From contig JAIYAU010000062.1 of assembly GCA_027488865.1 (NCBI GenBank), positions 1 to 38,386 on the forward strand: a DNA stretch of 38,386 nucleotides, in the 5' to 3' direction. Shown here piece by piece: positions 8,098-16,658 of this stretch. Both the position numbers and the translations under genes were made by a program. The notes beneath the pieces are model-generated. The model made no database searches. It had not been told where the DNA came from and was given only the letters and a program-made list of their open reading frames with translations. The stretch comes from Cytophagaceae bacterium (GTDB taxonomy: Bacteria; Bacteroidota; Bacteroidia; Cytophagales; UBA9547). Every line of letters starts with the position of its first letter. The stretch's first letter is position 1.

Positions 8098-8512
8098 GTT
8101 GGGAGAGTTGTATTACTCTTTGGTTAGTTTTATACAAATTTATTTCAATTTTGGCATATTTAGGAGGGATTAATGAAGGAATTTTACTCGACCATTCAAT
8201 AAAACAATAGTTTTGTGAATAAAAGTACTCTTCAACCCCAATATCAAGCGCTTCTTCCTCTTGTTTCAATCGAAAAAAGTCAAAGTGATAAATTATTTTG
8301 TTGTTTTTTGTAACATATTCATTAACAATAGAATAAGTTGGGCTACTTACATTGTCCATTACTGTTAATTGATTACATATTTCTTTAATAAGTGTAGTTT
8401 TACCGGCACCCATTTCTCCTTCAAAAAGCCAAATGGAATACTTTCTATTAAATTCTATAATGGATTGTGCCACTAAACGCAATTCTGAAATATGGGTACA
8501 AATTAATTCCAT
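8090..8512 (-). CDS. tsaE: tRNA threonylcarbamoyladenosine biosynthesis ATPase TsaE
   Basis: The 140-residue P-loop protein matches the YjeE/TsaE family. Walker A is G-E-M-G-A-G-K-T-T at 32-40, followed by S-S-P-T-Y-S-I-V-N-E-Y (the conserved S-P-T-(F/Y) loop), H-F-D-F-F-R-L (family H-x-D-x-Y/F-R motif) and F-I-E-W-S near the end. TsaE stimulates the TsaB-TsaD complex that makes t6A37 in ANN-decoding tRNAs. TsaB itself is encoded at 37011-37691. ATG at 8512. It is first in a unit with ald (8-nt overlap). A candidate promoter lies at 8552-8582, and a hairpin occupies the leader. Confidence 0.95.
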   Translation of the reverse strand: MELICTHISELRLVAQSIIEFNRKYSIWLFEGEMGAGKTTLIKEICNQLTVMDNVSSPTYSIVNEYVTKNNKIIYHFDFFRLKQEEEALDIGVEEYFYSQNYCFIEWSSKIPSLIPPKYAKIEINLYKTNQRVIQLSQHG

Positions 8513-8518
8513 TTATAA

Positions 8519-8547
8519 CAAAAAGGCATCGGAGTGTGCCGATGCCC
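8519..8547 (-). terminator. Hairpin terminator after the lipoprotein gene, in the tsaE leader
   Basis: On the minus strand GGCATCGG (8539-8546) pairs with CCGATGCC (8525-8532) across a 6-nt loop, followed by a run of five T (8520-8524). It fits a factor-independent terminator for the lipoprotein gene (stop at 8583). It also sits only 8-12 nt before the tsaE ATG, within the predicted tsaE transcript. Confidence 0.8.
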
Positions 8548-8551
8548 ATTA

Positions 8552-8582
8552 CAAAAATGACTATTTTTTAGAAGATTACCAA
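8552..8582 (-). promoter_or_regulatory. Candidate promoter of tsaE-ald, TTGG-N19-CATTTTTG
   Basis: Read on the minus strand, TTGG (8579-8582) follows the lipoprotein stop codon TAG without a gap. CATTTTTG (8552-8559) lies exactly 19 nt further, with one mismatch to TAnnTTTG. The transcript would start at about 8548, at the base of the hairpin. Confidence 0.55.
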
Positions 8583-9551
8583 CTAATAAGGTTGGTATTG
8601 AGTAAAATTGGTTTCCTCTTTACCTGTTTTTATTGTATATAAAAGTTTATAACCATTTGATTGGCAGTCTTCTATACGTGTAGGTACGGTGAGGGTTATA
8701 TCAAATCCAGCTGTTGCAAGCAAACTTCCCGAGAATAAAGGATTTGTTGGATTGGTTATTTCGTGTAAAAATTCCCCAGTTTTAAGTACATAAGGCCCTG
8801 TAAAATTGGTGCCACAGTTTTCATATTTAAATTCTTTGGTAATTTTTGTTGTAAAGTTGTTTCCTTCCTTGTTTACACCTACTTCAGAATAATTACTAGA
8901 ATCACCATTAAAAACTAAAGAAACCTTGTCCCAAAGGGTTGAATTGTTATAATTCCAAGTTCTGCTTTTGGTGGTGTACCATTTACGAGTTACAGCAGCA
9001 GAGTCAGTATACACTACTGATAGATTACCTCTTATGGTGTGTGTAATTGTTTTTTTACTGGGAAGTTCAGCTATAAAACCACCAGTAGTGTTCGTAAGGA
9101 TTTCGTAGCCATTGAATTTCAAAGTTTGTTTGCTCGCATTGAAGGTGATGGTATAATCTATAAAGGTAACTTTTAGTTGAGCGTCTTTTTCGCCCCAATT
9201 TGCTCCTTTAATAAGTTCTACTTCAATACTACCACTTTTAAATTTAGTACCACAAGGAGATTCTTTGCCATATTTGATTGAATATACACCATTCGTGGAA
9301 TCTATTTTGATGACCCCACAAGGTAAGTCTTGGGCTTCTGTTCTTCCTGTACGCAGGCTTGATGTTTTTAATACCTTATCTACATCTTCTCTTGCATTAT
9401 CAGATTCTGCTCGCACTGAGTTATCTGTGGCACCTTCTTCAGTAATTGGTAAGTTATCCTTATTTGGTGATTCATCTTTTTTAGTACAACTTTGAAAAAC
9501 GGCAAAGCCTAATACACTTAAAAGTAGCAGGGTAGTAAGATTTTTTTTCAT
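8583..9551 (-). CDS. Lipoprotein of unknown function
   Basis: The 322-residue protein has a signal peptide with a lipobox (V-F-Q-S-C, Cys about 22), so it should be lipidated. The K-K-D-E just after the cysteine resembles the Flavobacteria/Capnocytophaga lipoprotein export signal, suggesting transport to the cell surface; this is inference. The mature part begins with a low-complexity acidic stretch (residues about 25-60). It then forms a beta-rich region with many short T/S/N-rich strands and four conserved-looking cysteines (L-P-C-G, S-P-C-G, E-N-C-G, E-D-C-Q). I recognise no catalytic motif. A single gene with a terminator directly after it; ATG at 9551. Confidence 0.75.
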   Translation of the reverse strand: MKKNLTTLLLLSVLGFAVFQSCTKKDESPNKDNLPITEEGATDNSVRAESDNAREDVDKVLKTSSLRTGRTEAQDLPCGVIKIDSTNGVYSIKYGKESPCGTKFKSGSIEVELIKGANWGEKDAQLKVTFIDYTITFNASKQTLKFNGYEILTNTTGGFIAELPSKKTITHTIRGNLSVVYTDSAAVTRKWYTTKSRTWNYNNSTLWDKVSLVFNGDSSNYSEVGVNKEGNNFTTKITKEFKYENCGTNFTGPYVLKTGEFLHEITNPTNPLFSGSLLATAGFDITLTVPTRIEDCQSNGYKLLYTIKTGKEETNFTQYQPY

Positions 9552-9581
9552 GTGTTATGTTTTAGCTAGTTAAAGTTAATG

Positions 9582-9619
9582 ATAATATTAGTATAATCAA
9601 AAACTATACCAATATTATT
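9582..9619 (-). terminator. Imperfect hairpin at the end of the adhesin operon (candidate)
   Basis: ATAATATTAGTATA pairs with TATACCAATATTAT across a 9-nt loop. The single mismatch becomes a G-U pair in RNA from the minus strand, so the structure is better on that strand, just after the PorE-like stop (9625). No clear U-tract follows. Confidence 0.35.
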
Positions 9620-9624
9620 ATATT

Positions 9625-11667
9625 TTAATATTTCAAGGTTACTATGATATTATTCTTTGCAAATGCGAAGATGGAATGTAAAGTTTGAAAATAAAGATCT
9701 TTTTTGGATAATATAGCGTACTTGCCTAATTGCCAAACTTCTATTTTAAAATCACCGAAGGGGTCGGTATAAAAATTTTTAACTTCATTGGTAAGTTGGT
9801 TTTTTAAATAAAGTGGGTAATTTGGCATTTTTAAGCCAGTACTATCCACCAAACTGCCTGTTAAAAATTTGGTATCAACTTCTTCCATCTCTATAGTTAT
9901 GTAGGTCATTCCATAGGTTCCTGCTTTTTTATGATGGGGTTCAAATTTGTACAAACCAATCAAAGAATCACGTTCTGCTAAAAAAAGATTGGTAGTGTCG
10001 TCATTAATTTGGCATCTAAATTCACCTTTTGCGTTTGCTAAGAGCGATTCGATAGTGTCGGCATGGAAATCGAGGATTTTAATATTACAATTTGCAAATA
10101 TTTTTTTGCCCTTAGTAACCTTTCCTTTAATGTATGACTTATGAGATTTCTCTAGGAAAACAACCTCTCTTTGAAGCCCTTTAAGTAAATTATCCTCAAA
10201 CTCCACGCGTTCTATTTTGTAGTCTTTTTTAATAAAATCTGCTCTGTATTTTTTATTTGGTTTAGCTTTAAATGAAATAACATGGCCACTGCCGTTGGTT
10301 ACGATGATAGATTTATTGGTTTGCAAATCGGTGATTTTAACACGAATGTTTTTGATGTAGTTGCCTTTTAGCCTGTCTTTTACAGTAAATTCAATGGTAG
10401 ATCCATAAAACTTGACGCCATAAATGTCATCATCTAAGTTACCATTTTTACGGTTACTACAGAAAAATCCCGACTTGCCATCGGGAGCAATGATAAGACC
10501 AAAATCATCTTTCGCACTATTTATTGGGTAGCCAACATTTTCTGGTATGGAATCATTGGATGTAAACCTTAGTATATCAAGCCCGCCCATCCCAGGATGA
10601 CCATTGGAAGAAAAATAAAGTTCATTATCTTCATTTATAAACGGAAACATTTCATTGCCTGAGGTATTAATAGCAGTTAAATTTACGGGTGTCTTCCAAA
10701 TGCCGTTTTCATATTTACTAGTATAAATGTCGGTACCACCTTTGCCACCTGGCATGTCAGAAACAAAATACAAAATACTAGCTTTTTTATTAAAAAAAGG
10801 ATGACTAATGCTATATAAACCCGAGTTAAAAGTAAATTTATTTTTGGTGATCCATTTGTTTGTTAATCGATTTTTTTCAGCGTAAAATAAACCTAAATGT
10901 TGGGTGTTTTTTGGAGCTAAGGTATCTATATTATTTAATGAAAAATAAGCTTTATTGTCGTTTTCATAAAAATAAATTGGCCCTTCGTGCAAATAATGTT
11001 GTAGTACTTTAAATAGGGTAGGATTAGATAGACTGGTGTCTGAGATAAATTTACTATGGTACAAATTTAGAAAGGTGGAGCCATGATGACTGTTTTCATA
11101 TTTGATGGGTGTGTATCTTTTACGTGAAGAAGCAAATACGATACCTCCTTGATAAAATGCCGGAAAAAGTTCAGGCTCGTTGGTGTTAATACTTAGGTTA
11201 AATAATTTATAGGCTGCTGAATCACTGTAAAATAGAGCATAGTCTTTAATGGCATATTTTTTATTTATTACTCTATCTTGGTGTAGGGTATCAGTATATA
11301 AATCGAACCATTTACTTGCTTCCAATAATTTACCATTACTGAGCAATAATTCTGCATAATGCAAATGATGATGCCCAGCTAGTGATGAATCTAGATTGGC
11401 AGTACGATACCACTCTTCAGCCTCTTTGGTATGATTCAGTTGTCTGTAAGCTTCTGCTAGCCTTAACACTGCGTGGTCATGATGTTTTTGTTTATTTAAA
11501 GCTTGTTTATATAATTGGATGGCTTGCTGATAGGCTCTTCTTTCAAAAAATATGTCAGCTCTTTTTATACCACTTTTCATTTGAAAAAATATGTTCTTAT
11601 TTTGCGCATTTGCAAAAGTGCATGCAAAGCACAAAAGAACTAATATTATTTTGTTACGATGATGCAT
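9625..11667 (-). CDS. PorE-like TPR/PD40 protein lacking the OmpA domain
   Basis: The 680-residue protein has a signal peptide (1-21, F-A-N-A-Q). TPR-type helices follow (about 28-130: A-Y-Q-Q-A-I-Q-L-Y-K-Q-A-L, L-R-L-A-E-A-Y-R-Q-L, A-E-E-W-Y). A PD40 beta-propeller region spans about 160-420, with L-Y-F-V-S-D-M-P-G-G, G-G-T-D-I-Y, L-Y-F-S-S-N-G-H-P-G and G-G-L-D-I-L motifs. Two or three carboxypeptidase-regulatory-like beta domains run to the C-terminus. PorE, a T9SS component, has the same order but ends in a peptidoglycan-binding OmpA domain, which is absent here. The ATG overlaps the stop of the PorP-like gene by one base (TAATG), which implies translational coupling. A role in secreting or holding the adhesin encoded upstream is inferred from context. 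Confidence 0.85.
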   Translation of the reverse strand: MHHRNKIILVLLCFACTFANAQNKNIFFQMKSGIKRADIFFERRAYQQAIQLYKQALNKQKHHDHAVLRLAEAYRQLNHTKEAEEWYRTANLDSSLAGHHHLHYAELLLSNGKLLEASKWFDLYTDTLHQDRVINKKYAIKDYALFYSDSAAYKLFNLSINTNEPELFPAFYQGGIVFASSRKRYTPIKYENSHHGSTFLNLYHSKFISDTSLSNPTLFKVLQHYLHEGPIYFYENDNKAYFSLNNIDTLAPKNTQHLGLFYAEKNRLTNKWITKNKFTFNSGLYSISHPFFNKKASILYFVSDMPGGKGGTDIYTSKYENGIWKTPVNLTAINTSGNEMFPFINEDNELYFSSNGHPGMGGLDILRFTSNDSIPENVGYPINSAKDDFGLIIAPDGKSGFFCSNRKNGNLDDDIYGVKFYGSTIEFTVKDRLKGNYIKNIRVKITDLQTNKSIIVTNGSGHVISFKAKPNKKYRADFIKKDYKIERVEFEDNLLKGLQREVVFLEKSHKSYIKGKVTKGKKIFANCNIKILDFHADTIESLLANAKGEFRCQINDDTTNLFLAERDSLIGLYKFEPHHKKAGTYGMTYITIEMEEVDTKFLTGSLVDSTGLKMPNYPLYLKNQLTNEVKNFYTDPFGDFKIEVWQLGKYAILSKKDLYFQTLHSIFAFAKNNIIVTLKY

Positions 11668-12590
11668 TAATAAAAATAACGTGGTGTAACAATCTTGTCT
11701 TTTTCAAACACAAAAAGGTAATGTAGAACCAACTCATGAGAATTGAAAAAAACATTACTCAGTCCCTTTATGCCCCAATCAAATGAATAACCGATTTTTA
11801 ATTGGTTTGTAATGTTCAATTGGGTTAAGAATAAAACGGATTTAGAATTTCTATAAGACACCCCCAACCATAAGGCATCATGCCAAAGTACATTAAGGTT
11901 AATGTCGTAGTTAAGTCCAGAACTTTGGTTATAACCCAAAAGAAAATTGGGTTTTAACTTAAAATCAGGACGAAGATCTATCAGATAACCCCCATTAACA
12001 AAATAATGATTTTGTAGCTGTAGATTGTTTAGAATTTTTTTATTCATTAAGTACCTGCTGGTAATTTGCGGTACTGAGATACCTAAATAGTATGTAGGAC
12101 TGGAAAAATAAATTCCGGTTCCAACTTGTGGCGAAATTGAAACTATTTGGTTATTCTCAAATTTGGGGTCGTTCAGCTGATATTGGGTAAGTGAGGAATA
12201 GTCAACTCTATCGTTATTAATACCCAGTTGCAATGCCAATGACAAATTTTTTTTATTGGAGAATCGTAATCTATAGGCATAAATACCACTCACATGGGTA
12301 TGCTTAAAAACCGAAATCTCGTCTTTGCTAGCCATAAGGCCAAGCGATACTTTTTCACTATTAATTGGGGAATGTGCACCTAAGGTAAATGTTTGAGGAG
12401 CTCCCTCGTATCCAACCCATTGTCTACGGCCAACCATAGAAATACTTAAAGCCTCTAACGAACCGGCAAAAGCAGGATTAATAACCAAACCATTAAACAT
12501 ATACTGCGAATAGTTTGCAGGTTGTTGTCCCAATATTATTTTTGAAGATATTGTGAGTAATATTAGAAAAATAATTCTTTTTGTTATCAT
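11667..12590 (-). CDS. PorP/SprF family type IX secretion membrane protein
   Basis: The 307-residue protein has a signal peptide ending I-L-G-Q (about 22) and the hallmark family start: N-Y-S-Q-Y-M-F-N-G-L-V-I-N-P-A-F-A-G-S, then R-R-Q-W-V-G-Y-E-G-A-P-Q-T-F-T-L. Alternating amphipathic strands through the rest fit a beta-barrel in the outer membrane. In Flavobacterium, SprF is needed for secretion of SprB, the large type B adhesin encoded next to it, and PorP/SprF proteins are generally paired with type B cargo. Here the gene starts directly after the stop of a large type B protein (no intervening base) and is followed by a PorE-like gene, matching that pairing. Confidence 0.93.
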   Translation of the reverse strand: MITKRIIFLILLTISSKIILGQQPANYSQYMFNGLVINPAFAGSLEALSISMVGRRQWVGYEGAPQTFTLGAHSPINSEKVSLGLMASKDEISVFKHTHVSGIYAYRLRFSNKKNLSLALQLGINNDRVDYSSLTQYQLNDPKFENNQIVSISPQVGTGIYFSSPTYYLGISVPQITSRYLMNKKILNNLQLQNHYFVNGGYLIDLRPDFKLKPNFLLGYNQSSGLNYDINLNVLWHDALWLGVSYRNSKSVLFLTQLNITNQLKIGYSFDWGIKGLSNVFFNSHELVLHYLFVFEKDKIVTPRYFY

Positions 12591-15500
12591 CTACCTCTTA
12601 AGCACTACATAGCCCAAAATGGGGCTTTTGTTACCTATTTTTACATTGTAAAAGTACGTTCCTTCCTCTAATTCTCTGTTAGAGCCGTTAGTTTTACCAT
12701 CCCACACCTTATTTATACTATTATAGTTATTTTCTTCGTATATCAATTGTCCCTGTCTGTTAAAAATCAACACCTTGGCAGTAAAATTTTCGTTTAAACC
12801 TTCAATTACCCAAGTGTCATTTATTTGATCTCCATTTGGAGAAAAGGAGTTGAATATTTTTATGTTTTCAATTTTTATAGGCTCTGTAATGTTCTGGCCA
12901 CATGGTCCATTGTCCGTAACAGCTCGTAAATAAGAATTTATTAATAAATAATCAAATTCAAATATAGGTGAGGATTGTAAATACTCAGTTTTATTTACAA
13001 ACAAACTGTCTTTAGATAGTTCAAACTTAATTACCTTACCTGAATAATTGAATAGAGCCACTGTGCCACCATTATCAGAAAAGGTTTCAACTTTTAGTTC
13101 TCCTTTATTTCCAATTTTTTTAACGGTAATTTTTTGCGGAGAAGAGAATACAGAAGGACAAAATTCATTTTTGATTTCCACTTTATAATATTTGTTGTTT
13201 GTCAAATTATTAAAGGTGTAGTTTTCCTTTCCATCAGGTAACGGTTGGTAGTTTATATTATCATCACTTTGCAACCATTGTACAATTCCACCTTCTTTTG
13301 AAACGATTGAAATTGTACCGCTATTTGTATTTTCACAAACCAACGAATCGGTAGCTGTTAATTTACCTACCTTTGATAATGGTTTTATGGAAACTAGAAA
13401 TGCTTTTTTTGTACTTTCACAATGTTTATTTAATGCTGTGGCAAAAAATTGATTGGTGGTTGATAAAAGAGGTGTATTAAATTCAGAGCCAGTCATAATT
13501 AAAGTTTTGGTGGAGTCGTACCAATTATAACTAATTCTTTGTAAGGGTTTTATTACAAACGAAGCTGGTCCACAATTGCTGGTGTCGCTTACCAATGGAA
13601 TGGGTGGAGTAGAAGCAAAATTTACCTTAATGCGAGAAAATTTACTGGTACAATTATTTATTTTATTTTTGATATAAACGTTTGAGTCAGTATTAATAAA
13701 AATAGAATAACTGTTATTTTGAATAAAGCTTGTAGAGCTAGTGTCAGTAAACCATAAGGGTGGCTCCAAAGCATTTTTGGCTAGCAACGTTATGTTGCCT
13801 TCATTACAAATATTGGTATCATAAGCAAGTGGTGCATTCGGTATAGGTATTATATTGATATCAAAGCTTTTTTTATCACTTTGGCAAAACCTATTATATG
13901 CTGCTACTGCATAACGTTCATTTTTATTTAGAATAGGAGTTATATAGTTACTAGAGGTGCTTAATAACTGGTTTGAATCATTGTACCATCTAAGTTGGGT
14001 AGAATTGGATCTTGGCTTTAGTTCAAATGACGCTGACCCACATGAGGATGTATCGTTAATGATAGGGATTAAAGGAGTTGTATCAAAATTTAATTTGATT
14101 TTTGCCAAAGGACTTTCACAATTAGCTTGTTCTTTTGCTAAGTATATCGTAGTGTCTGAATATACCAGAAATTCAAATTTACTAGTATTTTTTTGCAACA
14201 ATTGGGTTTTTGACGAATCAAGATACCAATTACATAATTCGGCGTTTTTATTATTAAGGGTTATGTTGCCTATATCACAACGAATTGTATCATAAGATAT
14301 TGGCCTTAAAGGAATTGGTAAAATGTTCACATTTATCTTCTTTCGATTACTTTCGCAAAAAGGATTTTTGTTGGAAATATAAAAACTAAAGTTACTGTTG
14401 AGGGTAGTGTCTAACAAAGACTTTTTATTAAAGATTTGGTTGCTTAAAGAGTCCAAATACCAAATGCTGGATTCCTGGGGTACATTTGGATTATTATAAT
14501 ATACTCGCCCAGGTCCACATCTGGAGGTGTCTTTAATATTTGGTTGGGTTGGAATAGGATGTATTACTGCTGTAATTTTAGTGGGATTGCTGTAGCACCC
14601 TAATTTAGATCTAGCTTTTACAAAATACTTTGTGGTGGTTTTTAATGAAGGTAGGTAAAAGTTTGTGCCAATATTTATAGACTTTGTATCAATACTATCT
14701 TTGTACCACATAATTGAGTCTATTGAACTGGCAGTTAGGGTTATAGGTCCTTCACCACACCTTGCATTATCTGTTCCTTGAGGTAGATTAGGTATTGGTA
14801 GAATTGATATATTAACTCGCTTACGTGGAAAACCTTCACAACCATTTTTAAACCCAGTAACATAAAAACTTGTATCTTTTGATAAGAAAGAAGTTTTTAA
14901 AACAGAATCTGTTCCTATTACCGAATTGGAAGTGAGCGTATTATACCATTTATATTGACCATTTGAATATCCTTTAGCAATTAAATTTATTGAATCAGCC
15001 CCACAGTTGGAAACGTCATTTGCAATAACTAGTGGATTATTAACAGTAATTTTTGAGGTGTCGGAAAAAGTTATATTGTTGCAATTATCATTAACTACCA
15101 ATCTATAACAAACGTCTCCAACAAGGTCTGATGGCGGCTGATAAAAAACTTTACTATTAGCATTAGGGATATCATTAAAAGCTCCCATGCATCCGTTTTG
15201 GCTTTGCCATTGAAAAGTAAGTCCTTCACATGGCGATTCAATTTCGTTAATGAGTAAGGTTGGTGGGCTATTGATTACATTTTCTTTAGAAGCATAAGTG
15301 TAATTAAAATTTTGGAAATCTGTATTTTTTATTACCAAAGACATCTTTTTTCGTCCTAGAGCCCTAAGTTGGCTCACATGGTTCGTAATATCCCAATGGT
15401 AGATGGTATTTACATATTCATTAATCACTGTTCTTGCGATAAAAGGATTGCGTTCTATCGGCCTATTTGACCATCTTAGTGTACTTTCATTCCAAAGGGT

Positions 15501-16604
15501 ATCGTCAAGTGCGTGTACAAATGCAAACTGGTTAGGATTGATACCTAAGCTATTAAAACCCAATAAATTTAATTTTGCAATACTAATTCCTCCAGTTATA
15601 TTGGAAATATCGAAGTTTAAATAAATCAACTTGTTTTCGCCAGTCCCAAACGATTTTGTTGCTAAATTTTGTGGGTCTATTAATCCGTAAAATCTTGAAG
15701 CATTTGATCCGTCTTGTACGTATGCGTCATGAACAGCCACACTTTTATAGGAATTTACAATGAGTGTATTTGGTGTTTCAAGGGGGCAAATGGTTTGGCT
15801 GCCATTTATTTTGGGCAAAATAATTTTAGGTAATGGATTAGCCAATCCAATATTTAAAATAGCTAATGACTTATTTGACTTATTATCATATTCAAACTCT
15901 AATAGGGAATTCGAATCCAGAGGCCCAGTCCATATTATTCTATTACTCTTATTTCTATTATTTCTTTGGTAAATGGTTTTTCCATTTAACACTAGCTTAC
16001 AGGCGCCTTCATGTCTAGGAATTTGTATTTGATAATTACCATTTACAAAACCTCTTCGTTTTCCTTTTATTAAATGAGAAGGAATGGAAACATTACACCC
16101 TTCATATTTTGTACTAGTAAAAAAAGAGGTCTTTGGACTTGCCAGTGAATCATAAACTAATTCACTGTTGTATTCTAGAGAATTGACCTCAAATTTTCCC
16201 CTATTCATAAGAACAGGGCCAGATTTGTCGTAACAATGAAAAACCCACAAATTGTTACCAATAATGGAGGTGTCACCTACGTAGCTTTTAATTAACCCCA
16301 CTACCTTTTTTCGAGAGCTTTCACAGAACAATGGGGTATTTTTTGAAGATACAAATAGCACAATCGAATCTGTCACAAGTGGAGTATTATAAGTATTTCC
16401 AATAAAAATTGGGGTAGTAGCATTGATGTTATTGTACCAATTTATTTCTATTCCAGGTGCATTAAAGATAAAGTAAGACGGCTCGCAATTGGTTTGATTG
16501 TCAATAATTGGGGTAGGGGGTGGGCATTGGGCATGAAGTCCTAAGGATAAAATACCAAGTATCTTAAATATTAAAAAAATCTTGATAAACCCATGGGTAA
16601 ACAT
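12591..16604 (-). CDS. Large repeat adhesin with T9SS type B sorting domain (SprB-like)
   Basis: The 1337-residue protein has a signal peptide (1-26, L-H-A-Q). It contains an N-terminal Ig-like unit (27-106), an unrecognised beta domain (about 107-270), a DNRLRE/CBM96-like domain (about 285-455, with D-A-Y-V-Q-D and W-N-E-S-T-L-R-W-S-N-R-P), and seven tandem Ig-like repeats of 77-82 residues (523-1076). Another Ig-like unit spans about 1077-1165. The C-terminal gliding-motility-associated domain (CHU_C, type B T9SS signal) covers about 1250-1337, with N-S-F-S-P-N-G-D, V-L-I-F-N-R-Q-G and W-D-G-K-T-N-G. It should be displayed on the cell surface. Motility or adhesion is inferred from the SprB-SprF analogy; many such proteins occur in non-gliding species. 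It is first of three tightly packed genes. Confidence 0.92.
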   Translation of the reverse strand: MFTHGFIKIFLIFKILGILSLGLHAQCPPPTPIIDNQTNCEPSYFIFNAPGIEINWYNNINATTPIFIGNTYNTPLVTDSIVLFVSSKNTPLFCESSRKKVVGLIKSYVGDTSIIGNNLWVFHCYDKSGPVLMNRGKFEVNSLEYNSELVYDSLASPKTSFFTSTKYEGCNVSIPSHLIKGKRRGFVNGNYQIQIPRHEGACKLVLNGKTIYQRNNRNKSNRIIWTGPLDSNSLLEFEYDNKSNKSLAILNIGLANPLPKIILPKINGSQTICPLETPNTLIVNSYKSVAVHDAYVQDGSNASRFYGLIDPQNLATKSFGTGENKLIYLNFDISNITGGISIAKLNLLGFNSLGINPNQFAFVHALDDTLWNESTLRWSNRPIERNPFIARTVINEYVNTIYHWDITNHVSQLRALGRKKMSLVIKNTDFQNFNYTYASKENVINSPPTLLINEIESPCEGLTFQWQSQNGCMGAFNDIPNANSKVFYQPPSDLVGDVCYRLVVNDNCNNITFSDTSKITVNNPLVIANDVSNCGADSINLIAKGYSNGQYKWYNTLTSNSVIGTDSVLKTSFLSKDTSFYVTGFKNGCEGFPRKRVNISILPIPNLPQGTDNARCGEGPITLTASSIDSIMWYKDSIDTKSINIGTNFYLPSLKTTTKYFVKARSKLGCYSNPTKITAVIHPIPTQPNIKDTSRCGPGRVYYNNPNVPQESSIWYLDSLSNQIFNKKSLLDTTLNSNFSFYISNKNPFCESNRKKINVNILPIPLRPISYDTIRCDIGNITLNNKNAELCNWYLDSSKTQLLQKNTSKFEFLVYSDTTIYLAKEQANCESPLAKIKLNFDTTPLIPIINDTSSCGSASFELKPRSNSTQLRWYNDSNQLLSTSSNYITPILNKNERYAVAAYNRFCQSDKKSFDINIIPIPNAPLAYDTNICNEGNITLLAKNALEPPLWFTDTSSTSFIQNNSYSIFINTDSNVYIKNKINNCTSKFSRIKVNFASTPPIPLVSDTSNCGPASFVIKPLQRISYNWYDSTKTLIMTGSEFNTPLLSTTNQFFATALNKHCESTKKAFLVSIKPLSKVGKLTATDSLVCENTNSGTISIVSKEGGIVQWLQSDDNINYQPLPDGKENYTFNNLTNNKYYKVEIKNEFCPSVFSSPQKITVKKIGNKGELKVETFSDNGGTVALFNYSGKVIKFELSKDSLFVNKTEYLQSSPIFEFDYLLINSYLRAVTDNGPCGQNITEPIKIENIKIFNSFSPNGDQINDTWVIEGLNENFTAKVLIFNRQGQLIYEENNYNSINKVWDGKTNGSNRELEEGTYFYNVKIGNKSPILGYVVLKR
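13377..15038 (-). repeat. Seven tandem Ig-like protein repeats (77-82 residues each)
   Basis: Repeats lie at residues 523-604, 605-684, 685-764, 765-842, 843-921, 922-998 and 999-1076 of the adhesin. Each has a D-x-x-x-C-G near the start, a W-Y/W-F strand near residue 30 and a late cysteine before a K-rich strand, so each repeat probably holds one disulfide. Repeats 4, 6 and 8 (counting the N-terminal unit as 1) resemble each other (C-G-x-A/G-x-F), as do 5 and 7 (G-N-I-T-L, K-N-A), giving a two-domain period. Confidence 0.85.
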
Positions 16605-16649
16605 TGTTACATATTTTACATTTTATAATCAGGGTGCCTGTATTAATAA

Positions 16650-16657
16650 CAAATATA
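16650..16657 (-). promoter_or_regulatory. Candidate -7 box TATATTTG before the adhesin
   Basis: On the minus strand TATATTTG fits TAnnTTTG and lies 45 nt before the adhesin ATG, 1 nt past the kinase stop codon. No good -33 box is found at 19 nt, and the nearest TTTG is 24 nt upstream. The adhesin genes may thus have their own start or be read from the kinase promoter. Confidence 0.35.
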
Positions 16658-16658
16658 A

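Noticed and set aside
13957-14295. Plus-strand open frame of 112 codons inside the adhesin
   Set aside because: Shadow of the repeat region on the opposite strand; no domain and no promoter.
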